DNA of 64,000 nt, from assembly GCA_944472135.2 (NCBI GenBank), contig OX235262.1, forward strand, positions 55,214,440 to 55,278,439, read 5' to 3'. The notes beneath the pieces were generated by a model. The model ran no database searches, was not told the origin of the DNA, and saw only the letters and a list, made by a program, of their open reading frames with translations. Source of the DNA: Trichobilharzia regenti. Lineage: Eukaryota; Platyhelminthes; Trematoda; Strigeidida; Schistosomatidae. Numbering within the stretch: the stretch's first letter is position 1; every line of letters starts with the position of its first letter. Both the position numbers and the translations under genes were made by a program. Below, piece after piece: positions 46,804 to 58,689 of this stretch.

Positions 46804-48073
46804 TATTATTATTTCCTTTAATTCCTAGAGGAACATAGGGCTTCAGCTGAGCATCTCCATTGCCTTCCGTTTTCTGCCAACTTTTTCACCCCGCTCCAAG
46901 TCTGCCCACACGCTTTCATCTCCTCTTCACATGACCTCCTCCAAGTCACCCTTGGACGACCAACTCGCCGCTTTCCTTTCGGGTTCCACTCTAGTGATGG
47001 CTTATCATGTGATGTCACTTGATGGCCTGTTTCCTCAGCGTATGGCCAATCCATCTCCATTTCTTCTTGCCTATTTGTTTCACAATCGGTTCCTGGTTGG
47101 TTCGCTCCCAGAGATCTTTGTGGCTGATCTTTTCTGGCCATCTGATTTTGAGTGGTATTGAGCGAAGACAACTGTTAATGAAGGTCTGTAGTTTGTTTGA
47201 GATGCTCTTTAGGACGCGCAGTGCAAGTCTCTAATCCGTATAGTGAGTAGCACTGACTTGACAATGGAGTTGAAAATCCGGATTTTATTTTTGATGGTGA
47301 GTGCTGTTGACCTCTACACAGACTTGAGAGTAATGAAAGCTTGTCTTGCTTTTCCGATTTTTACTTTGATATCCTCGTCAGTTCAGTGTGTAATTGAAAC
47401 TACGCTCCTCAGGTTCTCAGGTAAAGAGGGTTACATTTTTCAGATTTTTCACATTTTTTCTGATTGTTGTTGTTGCTGTTGGTCAGGAATCCTCATCACT
47501 TCTGTTTTCTCTATATTCACCTGAAAGAAGTCCTATCTTTGATGTTTTTTCTGCCAACTTGTTTCTTTTCACTTGCATATCATCCAGTTTGTGGGAGATC
47601 AGACAAATATCATCAGCGAAGTTCAGATCCTCCAATTTTTGTGCGTGGCTCCATTTTATGCCTGTTTCCTCATTCCCCGCTGTCTGTTGCATTATCCAGC
47701 CTACATCAGTCATGAAAATCACTGGAGGTGGTAGGCAGCCCTGTCTTACTCCCGGCTTCATTTTGAAGGATTCCGTGAGTTTCCCGTTGTGGATTACTTG
47801 TCATGCAGCATTGTCGTACACCTGTTGGATGAGATGTATAATTGTCGGCGCCAACCCGTAGTAGCAAATTAGTTGCCAAATCACCTCTCCGTCGACACTG
47901 TTGAAGGCTTTTTCAAAGTCAATGAGGTTGAGATAAAGAGGTGACTGCCACTCTGAGCTCTGTTGAATGATGATCCATAGTGTGGCGATTTGATCAATAC
48001 ATGATTTGTTTCTCCTGAATCCAGCTTGTTTCGGTCGAAGTTCTTGATCCAGGGCTTGTTTGATTCTCTCTAG
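46804..48073 (-). mobile_element. RTE family B, 5'-truncated copy
   Basis: This 1270-bp copy has flanks tcatgtttaaat (46792-46803) and tcatccttaaat (48074-48085), agreeing at 10 of 12. The minus strand carries RT motif A remnants (about 47940-47880), MKPGVRQGCLPPPVIFMTDV (motif B), LEDLNFADDICLISHKLDDM (motif C, FADD), and the C-terminus with [20 protein letters not shown] and [20 protein letters not shown]. Confidence 0.88.
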
Positions 48074-48309
48074 TCATCCTTAAATGGACTTTATCAAACA
48101 GCAAGAGAAAGCTTAGGAATCATAATAATATAAACTGACACTCAGAATTCTGGCCTATTATTATTTAAAATAAATATACATCAACTTCCTGGTATTGGTT
48201 CCATATAACGTAACCTTTTTGAAATTTAGCCACTGAGTTACATTACTAACCGACACGAGGAATGAGGTTAGTAGTCAGTTACGTAGTTTAGGATAAAACG
48301 TTTGGTTAC

Positions 48310-48845
48310 TTGACTTAATCATGGGCTGGCATCGGTTAGAGAACCATTGGAAAACCTGCGGGGAGTAATGGACAGCTGTTTCATCCCAGTTTGAGACTCT
48401 TTATCAGTACGCGCCTACCGCCAGGTTTCGAACCCAGGAACTTCCGGTTACAAGGCGAGCCCGTAAACCATTAAGCCATTGGGACCCGACCTAATGGCCT
48501 ATGAATTCCAACTTTAAATGCCGACAAACCAATACTTGAATATCAGTGAGATGCTCACTAGCGACTGGCTGTATACAGGTAGGTAGTTACCTGAGGTTCT
48601 AGTGAAAAGTCGTGACCATTAGGGTATAGGAAGTCGGGAGTGGGGACAGATACTCACCAAAGACATTGGGTAGTGGTCGCGCTATTTCATGAATTGTCAG
48701 AAGTTGGACTTCATAGGCCATTAGACCAAAGTAGGACGAAACAACTGTCCAGTACTCCCTGCAGGTTTTCCAATGCTTCTCTAACCGACGTCAGATCATG
48801 ATTAAATCATGTAACCAATCAATCAAAACCCTACAAACCAATACT
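48310..48845. repeat. SINE family A foldback pair
   Basis: A minus copy (48310-48535, with reversed B-box ggtttcgaacccagg and reversed A-box ccattaagccattgggac) is followed by a plus copy (48540-48845: ctcactagcgactggctg, tctagtgaaaagtcgtgacc, aagtaggacgaaacaactgt). The plus copy lacks its tRNA head. Confidence 0.75.
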
Positions 48846-48849
48846 GGAT

Positions 48850-49535
48850 TAAAATTTATGAGTGGGATGATTTGAATTCTAGGAAAACGAATTAATGGTT
48901 TAGAGGTCATATTGATGAGAGAGGATAATCTGACACATTTATTTTGATATCAATACTTACTTTGAGGAAGCCTGATACTTCTTCTGTCGTGCAGACTGTT
49001 GATAGTTTGTAGGCAGTGTATTTCTGAATTAATAGGGGTTAAAGAGACTAATACTGGTGGACTACAAACATGATGAGGAGTGAAAGTGCCTCAAACATAA
49101 GCTGACTAGAAATCTTCGTAATGATCGTTAGCAGTTATGGGCGACAAAATCCAAATTGTAAGGGTATCAACAGTGGTTAGTATTGATTACTAGGAAGACG
49201 GGCTTTCGGAAACCTATTGTATGTGACTTGATCTTTATAAGAGATGAAATTTCAGTTACCTCTCAGGAAAGACGGCTGTAATGTTGAACAGGAGTTCAAC
49301 TAGCCTAAGTCTGCAGTACACTTGCCCAGCATCCGATGCTGGTCTGAGAAGGATGTAGACAAGGTTGCTGACACTAATTTAAAATGAATCAAAGCAGCTG
49401 AACTCCAGATATTTTTAAGATTAATGGTGATGAGTTATTGAAAAGGTTAATTAGAGTAAGGGATTCCGATTTCATGGAACTGATTGTAAATCATTAGTCA
49501 CTCCAGTTTATAGGAAAGAAAACAAACTTCTTATG
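48850..49535. other. Unassigned stretch
   Basis: No motif, repeat family member or coding signal that I can name. Confidence 0.4.
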
Positions 49536-49537
49536 AT

Positions 49538-50044
49538 GGAGACAGTAATTTACGTCAATGTTTGCACCCCAGTATTGGTCGTGAGGAAAATAAGAGTAAA
49601 GACTGATTCAACAACCAACCACAGCAGACTTTGCGTAGGCGGATACAGTTAGCATATAATAATAATAATTCACTTTATTCCAAAAACAGTACTTGTGATA
49701 CAGAATGGAATTTTCAGCATTACACAATATTCCATCTAATTTCCTCAAATTGTAAATAAAATTAATCACACAGAAAATCGTCCACATTTACAATAGGGGT
49801 AATTTCAGAAACATGCAGTATATAAAATGAAAATATAGATGATCTGACATTCAAAAAACAGCCACAAAGAGATGAAAGATTAACTTACTGTGAGAAACAA
49901 CCAGTCAGAAGACTATGTCTGTCTGCTAACAATAATCTATAATAATGTACATGAAAATGTATAAATATGTGTTGATTTCCATAATAAACGGTCTGTTGCC
50001 TGGTCCTTGTCTTCTATTGTTACATTTGGTGTCGCTGCCTACCG
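49538..50044 (+). mobile_element. LTR (5'-truncated, with an insert) and start of an LTR retrotransposon interior
   Basis: From gagacagtaatttacgtcaa the sequence follows the 339-bp LTR. It is broken by an insert at about 49660-49833, then continues to the TATA-type tataaatatgtg, aataaacggtctg and ttgttaca (50024). Directly after the LTR, tttggtgtcgctgcc is the position of a primer-binding site. Internal sequence resumes at 53812 beyond an RTE. Confidence 0.75.
49660..49833 (-). mobile_element. Short LINE/SINE 3' tail inserted in the LTR
   Basis: The piece has an AAT repeat, then (plus) ttcactttattcc and, further on, a block whose reverse reads gctgaaaattccattctg. That block resembles the 3' tail of SINE family D at 18180 and 38875, suggesting a shared LINE 3' end. 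Confidence 0.45.
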
Positions 50045-50154
50045 TCTGTCTGTCTGTCTGGATTCAACATAGAACTTGGCACCGAAGTGCAGCAGTTCGA
50101 GTTGCCACGTTCCAAATAGCACACAGAGGTAGACAAGAAGATGAGTGAAGAGAA

Positions 50155-51812
50155 TCAATAGAGTTTGACAAGTATAAGAGTGAAACAGAATGGGTAATGG
50201 TAGAAAGGAATATGAAAGATTACAGAGACTGAATACATCTGCGCTGGCCATTGACAACGATTTTGAGCCATGTCACCTATTGTCTCCAGCCATTGATTCC
50301 TAGAGTCCCGAGGGCCCCAACCCGGGAGTCTGCATCTCCCTACCTGACTCAGTTTAACTGTCAAGGATTTCATGGATTGATGAGGCCATGTTTTTGTTTG
50401 GCCACCACTGGCTCTTTTCCAACCTGAACCTATATCAGCTAGCAATGCCCGTCGGGGGAGGCGGTGGTTAGGCATGCGCAGCACGTGACCTAGCCATCTT
50501 AGTCTATGTAACTTTATAGCCTCGTCGATTGATTTTCCCTCTTTGCCCAACACTCTACGCCTAACGTCAACATTACTTACCTTGTTAAACCACCTAACGT
50601 GAGACAGAGATCGCAGACATCTATGATCGAAAGCAGTCAACCTTTTCATGTCTTCAACGCGTATTGGCCATGTTTCAGAGCCATAGAGAAGGACGGAGCG
50701 AACTGATGAGCAGTACACACGTCCCTTGGTTGATAACCGGATGTCACGCCTACGCCAGAGATGGTGTAAGTCAGCGAAAGCAGCTCGAGCTTTTCGGATC
50801 CGTGCTGAGATTTCATCGCCAATCAGTCCGTTGGTGCTAATACAACTTCCCAAATAGGTGAAGTGGTCAACATGTTCTATCACTTCACTCCCTATCACTA
50901 AGTTAGGGTTGACGTGGTCCAGTCCTGTAGCAGCATCTTACATTTTGCAGGGGCGAATCGCATGCCAAACATACGAAGATTGCTGCTCAAGGTGTTCAGA
51001 AGACTCTGCATTTTGTCAGCATCCTCCCCTAACAGGACTATGTCATCTGCATATTCTAAGTCCATAAGATTATTCCCTGGTAACAAGTCGATTCCTAAGT
51101 CATTACGTTCAGTTAAGGATACTTCCATTAGCATATCTATGATGAAGTTAAACAGAAATGGGGAAAGTGGACATCCCTGTCGGACACCACTGGTTGTTAC
51201 CAATTCAGATGACAATTCCCCATAAGCCCTTACACGACTACGTGAGTTTGAATAGAGTGCCTTGATTAGTGCAATGTACTTTCTTGGCACTCCCTTCACA
51301 GTCAGACATTGCCATAGTACCTTTCGATCCACGGAGTCGAAGGCCGCCTTCAAGTCAAGAAATATGACAATTGTTGGACGCCGAAAAGTGTGTCTATGTT
51401 CTAGAATCTGTCGAAGAGTGAAGATATGATCTATGCACCCTCTACCTGGTCTAAAGCCTGCTTGATTTTCCCTTGTCTGTTCCTCCCGAGTTCTGCTTAG
51501 TCTATGCATGATTACTGAGCCTAGGATTTTAGAGACTATGTTCGTTAGGCTGATCCCCCTATGATTATCACACGAGGACTTGTTTCCCTTCTTGAATATC
51601 GGTATAATAAGTGACTTACCCCAGTCTGATGGCACTGTCTCTGATTCCCAGACTTTGCCTAGTACCTCAGTTAATCTACAAACTAGTATGTCACCCCCAT
51701 ATTTAAACACCTCCGGAATAATTCCGTCGGGTCCTGCCGCTTTGCCTCGTTTCAAATTACTGATAGCTTTTGTAACCTCACTACAGACGGCGGACCAGTG
51801 TCTATATCCCAT
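50155..51812 (-). pseudogene. RTE family A reverse transcriptase and C-terminal domain
   Basis: Frame 51812-50898 holds AAGPDGIIPEVFKYGGDILV, FLDLKAAFDSVDRKVLWQCL (motif A), SGVRQGCPLSPFLFNFIIDM (motif B) and LEYADDIVLLGEDADKMQSL (motif C, YADD). A one-base loss in tcaaccctaac (tcaacccctaac in the 10.9-kb copy) shifts to frame 50898-50155 with FTYLGSCISTNGLIGDEISA, LLYGSETWPIRVEDM and [20 protein letters not shown]. All catalytic residues are kept. Confidence 0.92.
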
Positions 51813-51947
51813 TCGGGTGTGTGGTGGATGGCGGGGAGGTTCAGTGTGGCTGTAGGCAAGTTAAATTGTTCCTCAAAGTGTTCTTTCCAGCGTTCAAGGC
51901 GTCTATCCTGAGAGCTAATTAAGGAGCCATTTTTCTCAGAAATAGTC

Positions 51948-53722
51948 TCACTTATGAATTGCCTTCTCCCACCCGTTTCTGATGAGTCTAAAGAGTTGCC
52001 TAGTGTTGCCTATCGCCGATGCTTTTTCCATCTCTTTTGCCTTTGTCACCCACCACTGTTCACGGTCCTTGCGGAGACTTTTAGTAAGTTTCCTTTTGTG
52101 CAGCTTTCGCTCCTCATTGAATTCGGAGCTCGCCGGAATAAGTCTTCTAGCATCTATCAGTTCGGATGAGGCAGTCGAAATCCAGTGGTTTTTACTCACC
52201 TTTGGATTTGCCTTATTCACAGCTTTTACAGCTGTATCTATAGCTGACTGAATATTCTTCCAGGCTTCTCCAGGGTGAGCACAGCTGTCGAATTCAGATA
52301 TGCGTTTAGCTAGTTCTTCCTCAAATAGGGATTTAGTTTCCTGATCGAGCTGGGGACGTGATGGTTTTACCGCCAGCTGTTTCCTACGTCCGTTCAGTCG
52401 TAAGCACACACGAGCCCGGACCAGTGCGTGATCGGTATCTACACACGTGTTCCAGAAGGAGCGACAATCTCCTACCGACCCACGCCAACGATAGCTTATT
52501 GCTATGTGGTCTATTTGTGTCCAGCGTTGGTTTGATGATGGGGGTCGCCAGGTTAAACAGTGTCTCTCCTTGTGTTTAAAGTTAGTGCTTACAAGAAACA
52601 AATGATTATCTGAACAGAACTGTAGGAGACGGTCACCGTTGTCGGTTCGCTGGCACGGAACTCCATAGGTGCCACCGACATCCTTCTCAGATTGACACAA
52701 TTTCCCTACTTGAGCGTTAAAGTCACCAGCTAGAACGACTATATCTGAGCGTTTAGCCTTTCTCACCAAACTAGACAGCTTTTGGTAGAACTCATCCTTC
52801 GTTTCATCCGAACTGCAGTCAGTGGGGGCGTAGGCGGAGATTACGAAAAGGCATCGGCGAGTAGTGCAGTCCTTTCTCCTTCTTACTGATCCGTTCAGAC
52901 GGACAGCACACATTCGGCTATCTACTGGGATCCAGTCAAGCAATGTCTTTTCTGCCCTAGTACTCAAGCTATCCCTACGCCAGCTAATCCTCGTGAACTA
53001 GCTGTGGCATCTCCTGACACCCTCAAGGTGAATTTTGAAGATTCATCCTGTTGGCCAGGTGGGGTTAGGTGAATAACCACACTTGGGTCTTGTATGCGTG
53101 TTTCTGAAACACAACATACATCAATGGCTCGAGATGCCAGGGTCTTAGCTAGTGATGCTTGTTGTCCTATTTGGCAAAGTGTCCTAACATTAAATGCTCC
53201 TATATGAAATTGGTGGCGTGGCTTTAGGAGACTATCCGTGGTGGTTTTTTGGCTTCCGTCGTTTTTAGTGGACACAGAGTGAAGAGGGAGTGAGGAGCCA
53301 TCAAGTAGAGGAGTTGCATCAGTGGGAGGAAGGCAAGGTAATAGAGATGAAGATGAAGACAAAGATAAGTGAGGATTAGAGAGGTTTTGTGTGCATTTCG
53401 GATTGTGAGGGCGATTGTTACTTCCCGGCTGCCCACACCGTGGAAGTTGGTTGCGTGACCGCAGAGCCCAGGGGACAACTGCTTGTGGCCGGTCACACGC
53501 GGCCTGTTTTTGTTTGTTCTCTTTTGTTTGGTGTGCCTCAGTAGCATACTTATCACTCCTGCCCTGTGACACGGCAGCAGGAAGCGCGGTCGTTGTTAAT
53601 CCGGGCCACGGCCGATCCGGCATGAAATTTTGTGAATTTGTTTGAATCATGGTATTGGATGGGGTAGCTGCTTTTTGTTTAACCGCTATCCAAACAACCT
53701 GCCTGGCATGGTAGAACCTCAA
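51948..53722 (-). pseudogene. RTE family A N-terminal extension and APE endonuclease
   Basis: Frame 53722-52964 gives about 180 residues rich in Ser, Pro and Gln, then the endonuclease start (FHIGAFNVRTLCQIGQQASL, DVCCVSETRIQD with the catalytic Glu). After a one-base loss (GCTTGAG here, GCTTTGAG in the 24.7-kb copy) frame 52967-51948 continues with STRAEKTLLDWIPVDSRM, VLAGDFNAQVGKL (Asp-Asn), WTQIDHIAIS and DTDHALVRAR (Asp-His). Confidence 0.9.
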
Positions 53723-53811
53723 GAGACATAAGTCTCAGCCAGTATAGCTTGATTAGGTCATTGCGGTGTTCAAGCCCGACCACCACGTCAAGGTAGCAGC
53801 TTTCGGTCGGG

Positions 53812-54030
53812 CGCTGCCTACCGACAAATGGAAAGCCTATGCCCTGCAGGTTTTGATGGAGACATATGGGTCTTCGGGCAGGACTTCGAGGCTTCCGGTG
53901 CAGTTGAGTGGCGCTCAAGATCTGTCAGCGATGAGGCTGATACTTGGGACGCTTCTGGGAGGTCGGCAGAAGCAGCATATGAAAATGTGAGGCGAAATAC
54001 CGACGAATATGTTGCTATGCCATAATCGAT
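53812..54030 (+). mobile_element. LTR retrotransposon interior fragment
   Basis: Joining 50044 to 53824 restores continuous sequence after the LTR (gtgtcgctgcctaccgacaa). One frame reads DKWKAYALQVLMETYGSSGR, another ends RNTDEYVAMP. It may be leader or the start of gag, but I recognise no domain, and no pol or second LTR follows. Confidence 0.5.
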
Positions 54031-54034
54031 ATTA

Positions 54035-54730
54035 CGTCTTTGTATATGTGAATCACTAGTCCTATTATCCTTCTACCAATTAAGTTTTGTATTCTATGAT
54101 AAAGGAAATTGAAATATTGTAAAAGTTGTAAGCTATGGGCATTACTAAAGTATTAAGCACTGATACTGTACTTTACTAATCATCGAATCATGAACTATGT
54201 AATATGAAGATGATTTTTGCGTCATATGTATAACCAGAACCATGTGATGTTTAGCAATGATAACAACAACGACAACAAAATAAAAGTATCAGTCTGTAAA
54301 AATCATTTATTGAAATTTTTACAACTCTTTGTTAGTTTTATTCTTTTTTTCTTTTCAGTACTATTTATATCTGGGATTTGGGAAAATTTAAAAAGTAGGA
54401 TATTGCGTTTAGTGGTTTATTGATAGACTACTTAGCAACAGCACTCACAAGGGCGCGGTTGTCGACTCCCACCCAATGGATTTTTACACCTTTTCTAGTT
54501 TCCTAACTAACAATATGGCCGGACAAAAGAGAAGGCTGAACGTGAGCCTAGCAACTTCACCCTATGAAACAATACCTCCGCTCCCGAGAATGCAAGCTTG
54601 AAAAATTATGTTCCACGAGGAACACAAAGGAAGAAAAAGTAGTTAAAAGAAAGTGCCTATAGTTACAGTGTAACGGTAGAAGACAAGAGAACTGGTAAAG
54701 GAATGTTTAATAAAAATTCGATATCTCTGT
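54035..54730. other. Unassigned stretch
   Basis: AT-rich DNA with a short AAC repeat at about 54262-54280. A GC-richer segment at 54440-54620 could belong to an unidentified repeat. No coding evidence. Confidence 0.35.
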
Positions 54731-54739
54731 GAAGCGACA

Positions 54740-55010
54740 GAGGATGGATGTCCCACCGATGACATTGGTTGGGGTCGCGCTAAATCACGAATTGGTAAAA
54801 GTTATAATTCATGGGTTGGCCAGTGAATCGGGTCCCAGTAGCTGAATGGTATACAAGCTTGCCTTGTAACCGGAAGGTCCTGGGTTCTAACCCCAGGGGG
54901 TGCGTACTGCCTATGATCCCCAAACTAGGCTGACGAAACAGATGTCCAGCCATCCCGGCTGGTTTTCAATGGTTCTCTAACTGATATAAATCCGTGGTCA
55001 ATTCGTAAAA
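54740..55010 (+). repeat. SINE family A, plus copy
   Basis: The tRNA-like head cagtagctgaatggtataca and B-box gggttctaacccc lie at 54835-54899, followed by aactaggctgacgaaacag and ggttctctaactgatata. It is closest to the 7269-7502 copy. The following 55011-55790 is unassigned. Confidence 0.72.
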
Positions 55011-55794
55011 CCAGCTTATCTGTAAATCATCAATTGCACAGATCTTCGGTTTTGCACTACCCTCCAAATTGTGTTTCTTCGTCTCATTTTCGTGTCTTCC
55101 ATGCTTCACCACAACCCTGAATCATTTACTGTCTTTGACGTCAAATCTGTTTCTCCGCCATTTGATATTTTTATGCCGATGAACGTCTCTTTACATCCTA
55201 CTGATAAATGTTATCAGTAGTCCGCGCCACAACAGTAATTCTAGGTGGTTCAAAGAGAGGAAATCTTCCAAAGAATTAAGTTAAGATTTATTTTAAACTA
55301 CATTGTCAGTGGTTGTGGAAAATCTGGATTAAAGCTCACTCGTAAAGAAAGTTTATTGGCCTGAGGACCTAATAGGCTTAGTTAGGCAATAATGTAATTT
55401 ACTAAATATCAGTCATTGACTTCAAAGTCAACTGCATAGGTCAAACTAATAGATTAGAACACATGACTTTCACTATCTCTAAAATGATTGAACCAGCTAA
55501 GTTAAGTAACCTGGAGAAAAAAATTAGGTTATCACAATGCCTGCACTTGCATGTTATTACAAAGTAGGTTGAGATTGTGCGGAAGTATTAGGAAGTAAAG
55601 TGGAGAGACAGATTAATCAGGGAATCTTTTTGCGTTAAGTCAACATCAAATACACGCAATGGAAGTGACACTGTGGTGTCTATCGTGGATATATGGAAAA
55701 TTATAATAAAGATAAGAGCAAGGAGTAGGGTTATCTATACAAAGTAAATTATCAAGTTGTGTGAGAAAACACCATCTACTTAATAATAATAATA

Positions 55795-56400
55795 ATATTC
55801 AAGTATTGGTTTTGTAGGGATTTTGTTTGATTGCATGGAGGATTTCATCATGAGCTGACATCAGTTAGAGAACCAATGGAAGACCACGTGGGAGTACTGG
55901 ACAGCTGTTTCGTCCTAGTTTGGGACTCTTCAGCAGTATTGTCCCACCGGGATTCGAACCCAGGACCTTCTGGTTACAAGGCGAGCTCGTGATTAAATCC
56001 TCCATGCAATCAAACAAAATCCCTACAAAACCAAAACTTGAAAATTAATCTGATGCTCACTAGTGACTGGTCCTATTCAGGCAGTTAACCTGGGGTTCTA
56101 ATGGGAAGCCATGACGAGTAGGGCATAGCAGACTGAAGATTAGGCAGTAACTCATCGAAGAAGACATTGCGAAATGGTCGCGCAGAAGTTAGAATTCAAG
56201 GACCATTGGATCGGGCCCCAGTAGCCTAAAGGTCTACGAGCTCGCCTTGTAACCAGAAGGTCCTGGGTTCGAATCCCGGTGGGACAATACTGCTGAAGAG
56301 TCCCAAACTAGGACGAAACAGCCGTCCAGTACTCCCAGGTGGTCTTCCATTGGTTCTCTAACTGATGTCAGCTCATGATTAAATCCTCCATGCAATCAAA
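55795..56400. repeat. SINE family A foldback pair flanked by AAT repeats
   Basis: A minus copy (55805-55990) ends inside its head (aaggcgagctcg). A full plus copy follows (about 56000-56400, head at 56212-56285). The 3' ends of both face outward and abut AAT repeats at 55785-55799 and 56400-56412. The arms are close to identical over about 190 bases. Confidence 0.82.
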
Positions 56401-56744
56401 TAATAATAATAGTTTATCATCGTGTGTGGTATCGAATATAATTATCTAATATAGGATTATATTCCAAAATAGTGACCGGATTCTACCCTTACATTAAGGA
56501 GGAACTCTGTTTAGTAGGAATAAAAGCGAGATCACTGTTGTAATTACAAAACCGTGCACTTCAGAAATACACAAGTAATAGAATCTTAGGTAGTTAGTGT
56601 AAAACATTTTCTTCGTGTTCGTGGTCGCGTTTTTATTCACTTGGATACAAACGAGCATCTGAGCAATCTAATGTTCTCATCATTGTTATGTAATTAGTGA
56701 TGGCTGAAAACGAATCCGTACGAATGATTTAGAATCAGTAAGCC

Positions 56745-57200
56745 TTTTAATGACAGCTTCAGTTGGTAGATTCTCGTCACGAATTAACATCAGTTGGAGG
56801 CATCGTTGGAAACCAGAAAGCACTGGGGAGCTGTTTCGGTCTATGCTTTGAGACGCTTCAAGTTGAGAAGCTAAGTTCTTTGATCATTCAGCCACTTGGA
56901 CTGGAATTCATTGGTGTGTGAATGCTAAATTTATCAACTCATGAGAGAGAGAACCATTAGAGAACCATTAGGAAACCAGCAGGGAGAAATGGACAGCTGT
57001 TTCATCAGTCTATTTTGGGACTCTTCATCAGTACGCACTCACCAGGGCTATAGGTCGTACTGATGAAGAGTCCCAAACTGTGTTGACGAAACAGCTGTCC
57101 AGTAGTCCTAGGTGGTTTTCCAATGGTTCTCTAACCAATATCAGCTCATGTTGAAATCTTGTAACTAATCAAGATACCATAATCTATATATATTAACTAA
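56745..57200. repeat. SINE family A, degraded inverted pair
   Basis: A degraded minus copy (56765-57050: ggaaaccagcagggagaaat, gtttcatcagtctattttgg) faces a plus piece (57055-57160: gaagagtcccaaactgtg, gctgtccagtagtcctagg). Confidence 0.65.
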
Positions 57201-57204
57201 TGGA

Positions 57205-57545
57205 TACTGGATGGATGTCCTGAGACTGTAGTGACAATTCCTAACCATTAGGGTACACCATGTCAAGGTGAAGTGGTTGCTCATTGGAGGAACCAGTTGA
57301 AACTTGAGCTACATCCCGAATTGAAAAAGTTAAAAATCACGAATCACCGAATCCCAGCTCATGTGACTGAATGGTCACAGACCTTGGTCGCTTATAACTT
57401 AAACGTTCCAGGTTCGGATCCCTGATGAAGTTGTGAGTGCTTTACTGATGAAGAGTCTCAAAATATTACGTGGCACCTATCCAGTGCTCCGTGGAAGTTT
57501 TCAATGATCTGATCTAACTGACGCCAATCTAAAGCGCAAGTCTAA
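57205..57545 (+). repeat. Old SINE family A, plus copy
   Basis: The family order survives with many changes: gtgacaattcctaaccatta, tgtgactgaatggtcacaga, the B-box ggttcggatccc at about 57412, then tgatgaagagtctcaaaata and tatccagtgctccgtgg. The following 57560-58325 has no recognised content. Confidence 0.65.
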
Positions 57546-58329
57546 CAATTCAAGATTTAGTGAAAATGTTCTAAGAGGGGTGTGTATTAGAAATTGTACT
57601 GGGATTTAAGAAGATAATTGTTTTGGTAGCCATTCCCTTTTTTCTTTCACAGAAGTATCGCGTAATGCTATTCCTTTCCAATTTATTTTCATCTTCATGG
57701 AAAAAATCTAACAGATGCATTCAAGTTATATAATCTCAATGAGATATGTCAAACAGAAGGAAGAAAAAAGAAATTATCACAAGTTTTGTCTAGTTAACTG
57801 AAAACTAGACTTGATTACTGACTGATTTTCTTTCTAATACTTCCATACTCTTCGATCATTATGATCGGACAATAACTACTGTCAGCATCTGCCTCAATGC
57901 TTATCATCAGGTTAGACTGCTGCCTGACTTACAGAGTAAAACAAGGTGACCAATGTTAAACAAATCGTGGTTGGGCTATCTGATAAATTTTTTGGTTGGT
58001 TGACTGTGATCGATACAATGAGCAATGCTTGAAGGTGGAATGAAAATCTATGTCGCGGAAGAATTCGAACTAGTGACAATGGAATCACTAATTATAACTT
58101 AACTACGAAATAATAAATAGCTAAAAAAATAATTTAAGGGTCAGTAAACAGAGACACTTATTCTAAAGATTGTCCAAAAAAACTTAAGATTCAGGGCCTC
58201 TTACCGATCCTTTCTAGTCATAATTTCAAAGTCCATCATGAAGACTAATGACGCAGCTTGGAGACCACCTCACTAAGAACTAAACACAGGGCAGTGGGCA
58301 CTCTCCATTGGCCGGTCAGTATATGCCTT

Positions 58330-58500
58330 ATAGGCCGAATAACTCAGTAGCGACGTCTCTAACCTCAGCACAGGACGACTTGGGTTTGAATAACGGAAAG
58401 GAAACCAGTTTTTCCATGGTTGCAGATAAGCTTTACTGATGGGTACCCACAAGCACGAAACCTAGATCCGTAGCTCCTTGCTAACTGTCTCCAACTATTT
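58330..58500 (+). repeat. SINE family 'B', plus copy
   Basis: Head gccgaataactcagtagcga with B-box cttgggtttgaataac, then ggttgcagataagctttact, gcacgaaacctagatccg and ctgtctccaactatttaac. Confidence 0.65.
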
Positions 58501-58689
58501 AACAAAAGTTTAGTTTTCTGTGACGGCTTCCACTTTTGAAGAATAACCTGACACCATGTGTATTCTGGCTTATTTTGTTCACCAGTAGATGTCATGTAAT
58601 TACTGAGTTGGTCTATGTTGAAAACCGCCAGCAGATCATTTTTGTAAAGTAACATGTGTACTGAAAGTTTATTTCATATCTTATGTTGG

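Larger units (their letters stand above)
50045..53811 (-). mobile_element. RTE family A, near full-length, inserted in an LTR element
   Basis: This 3767-bp element on the minus strand has an exact 12-bp duplication cgctgcctaccg (50033-50044, 53812-53823). It has a 5' UTR of about 90 bases, an N-terminal Ser/Pro-rich extension, an APE endonuclease, RT, the C-terminal domain, a short 3' UTR and a CAGA tail (50045-50060). It is the only copy here with all domains. Small frameshifts near 52970, 51985 and 50925 interrupt the frame. Confidence 0.94.

Noticed and set aside
53766..54025. A host gene encoding DKWKAYALQVLMETYGSSGR
   Set aside because: It is continuous with the LTR once the RTE is removed, has no introns or start context, and no recognisable domain.
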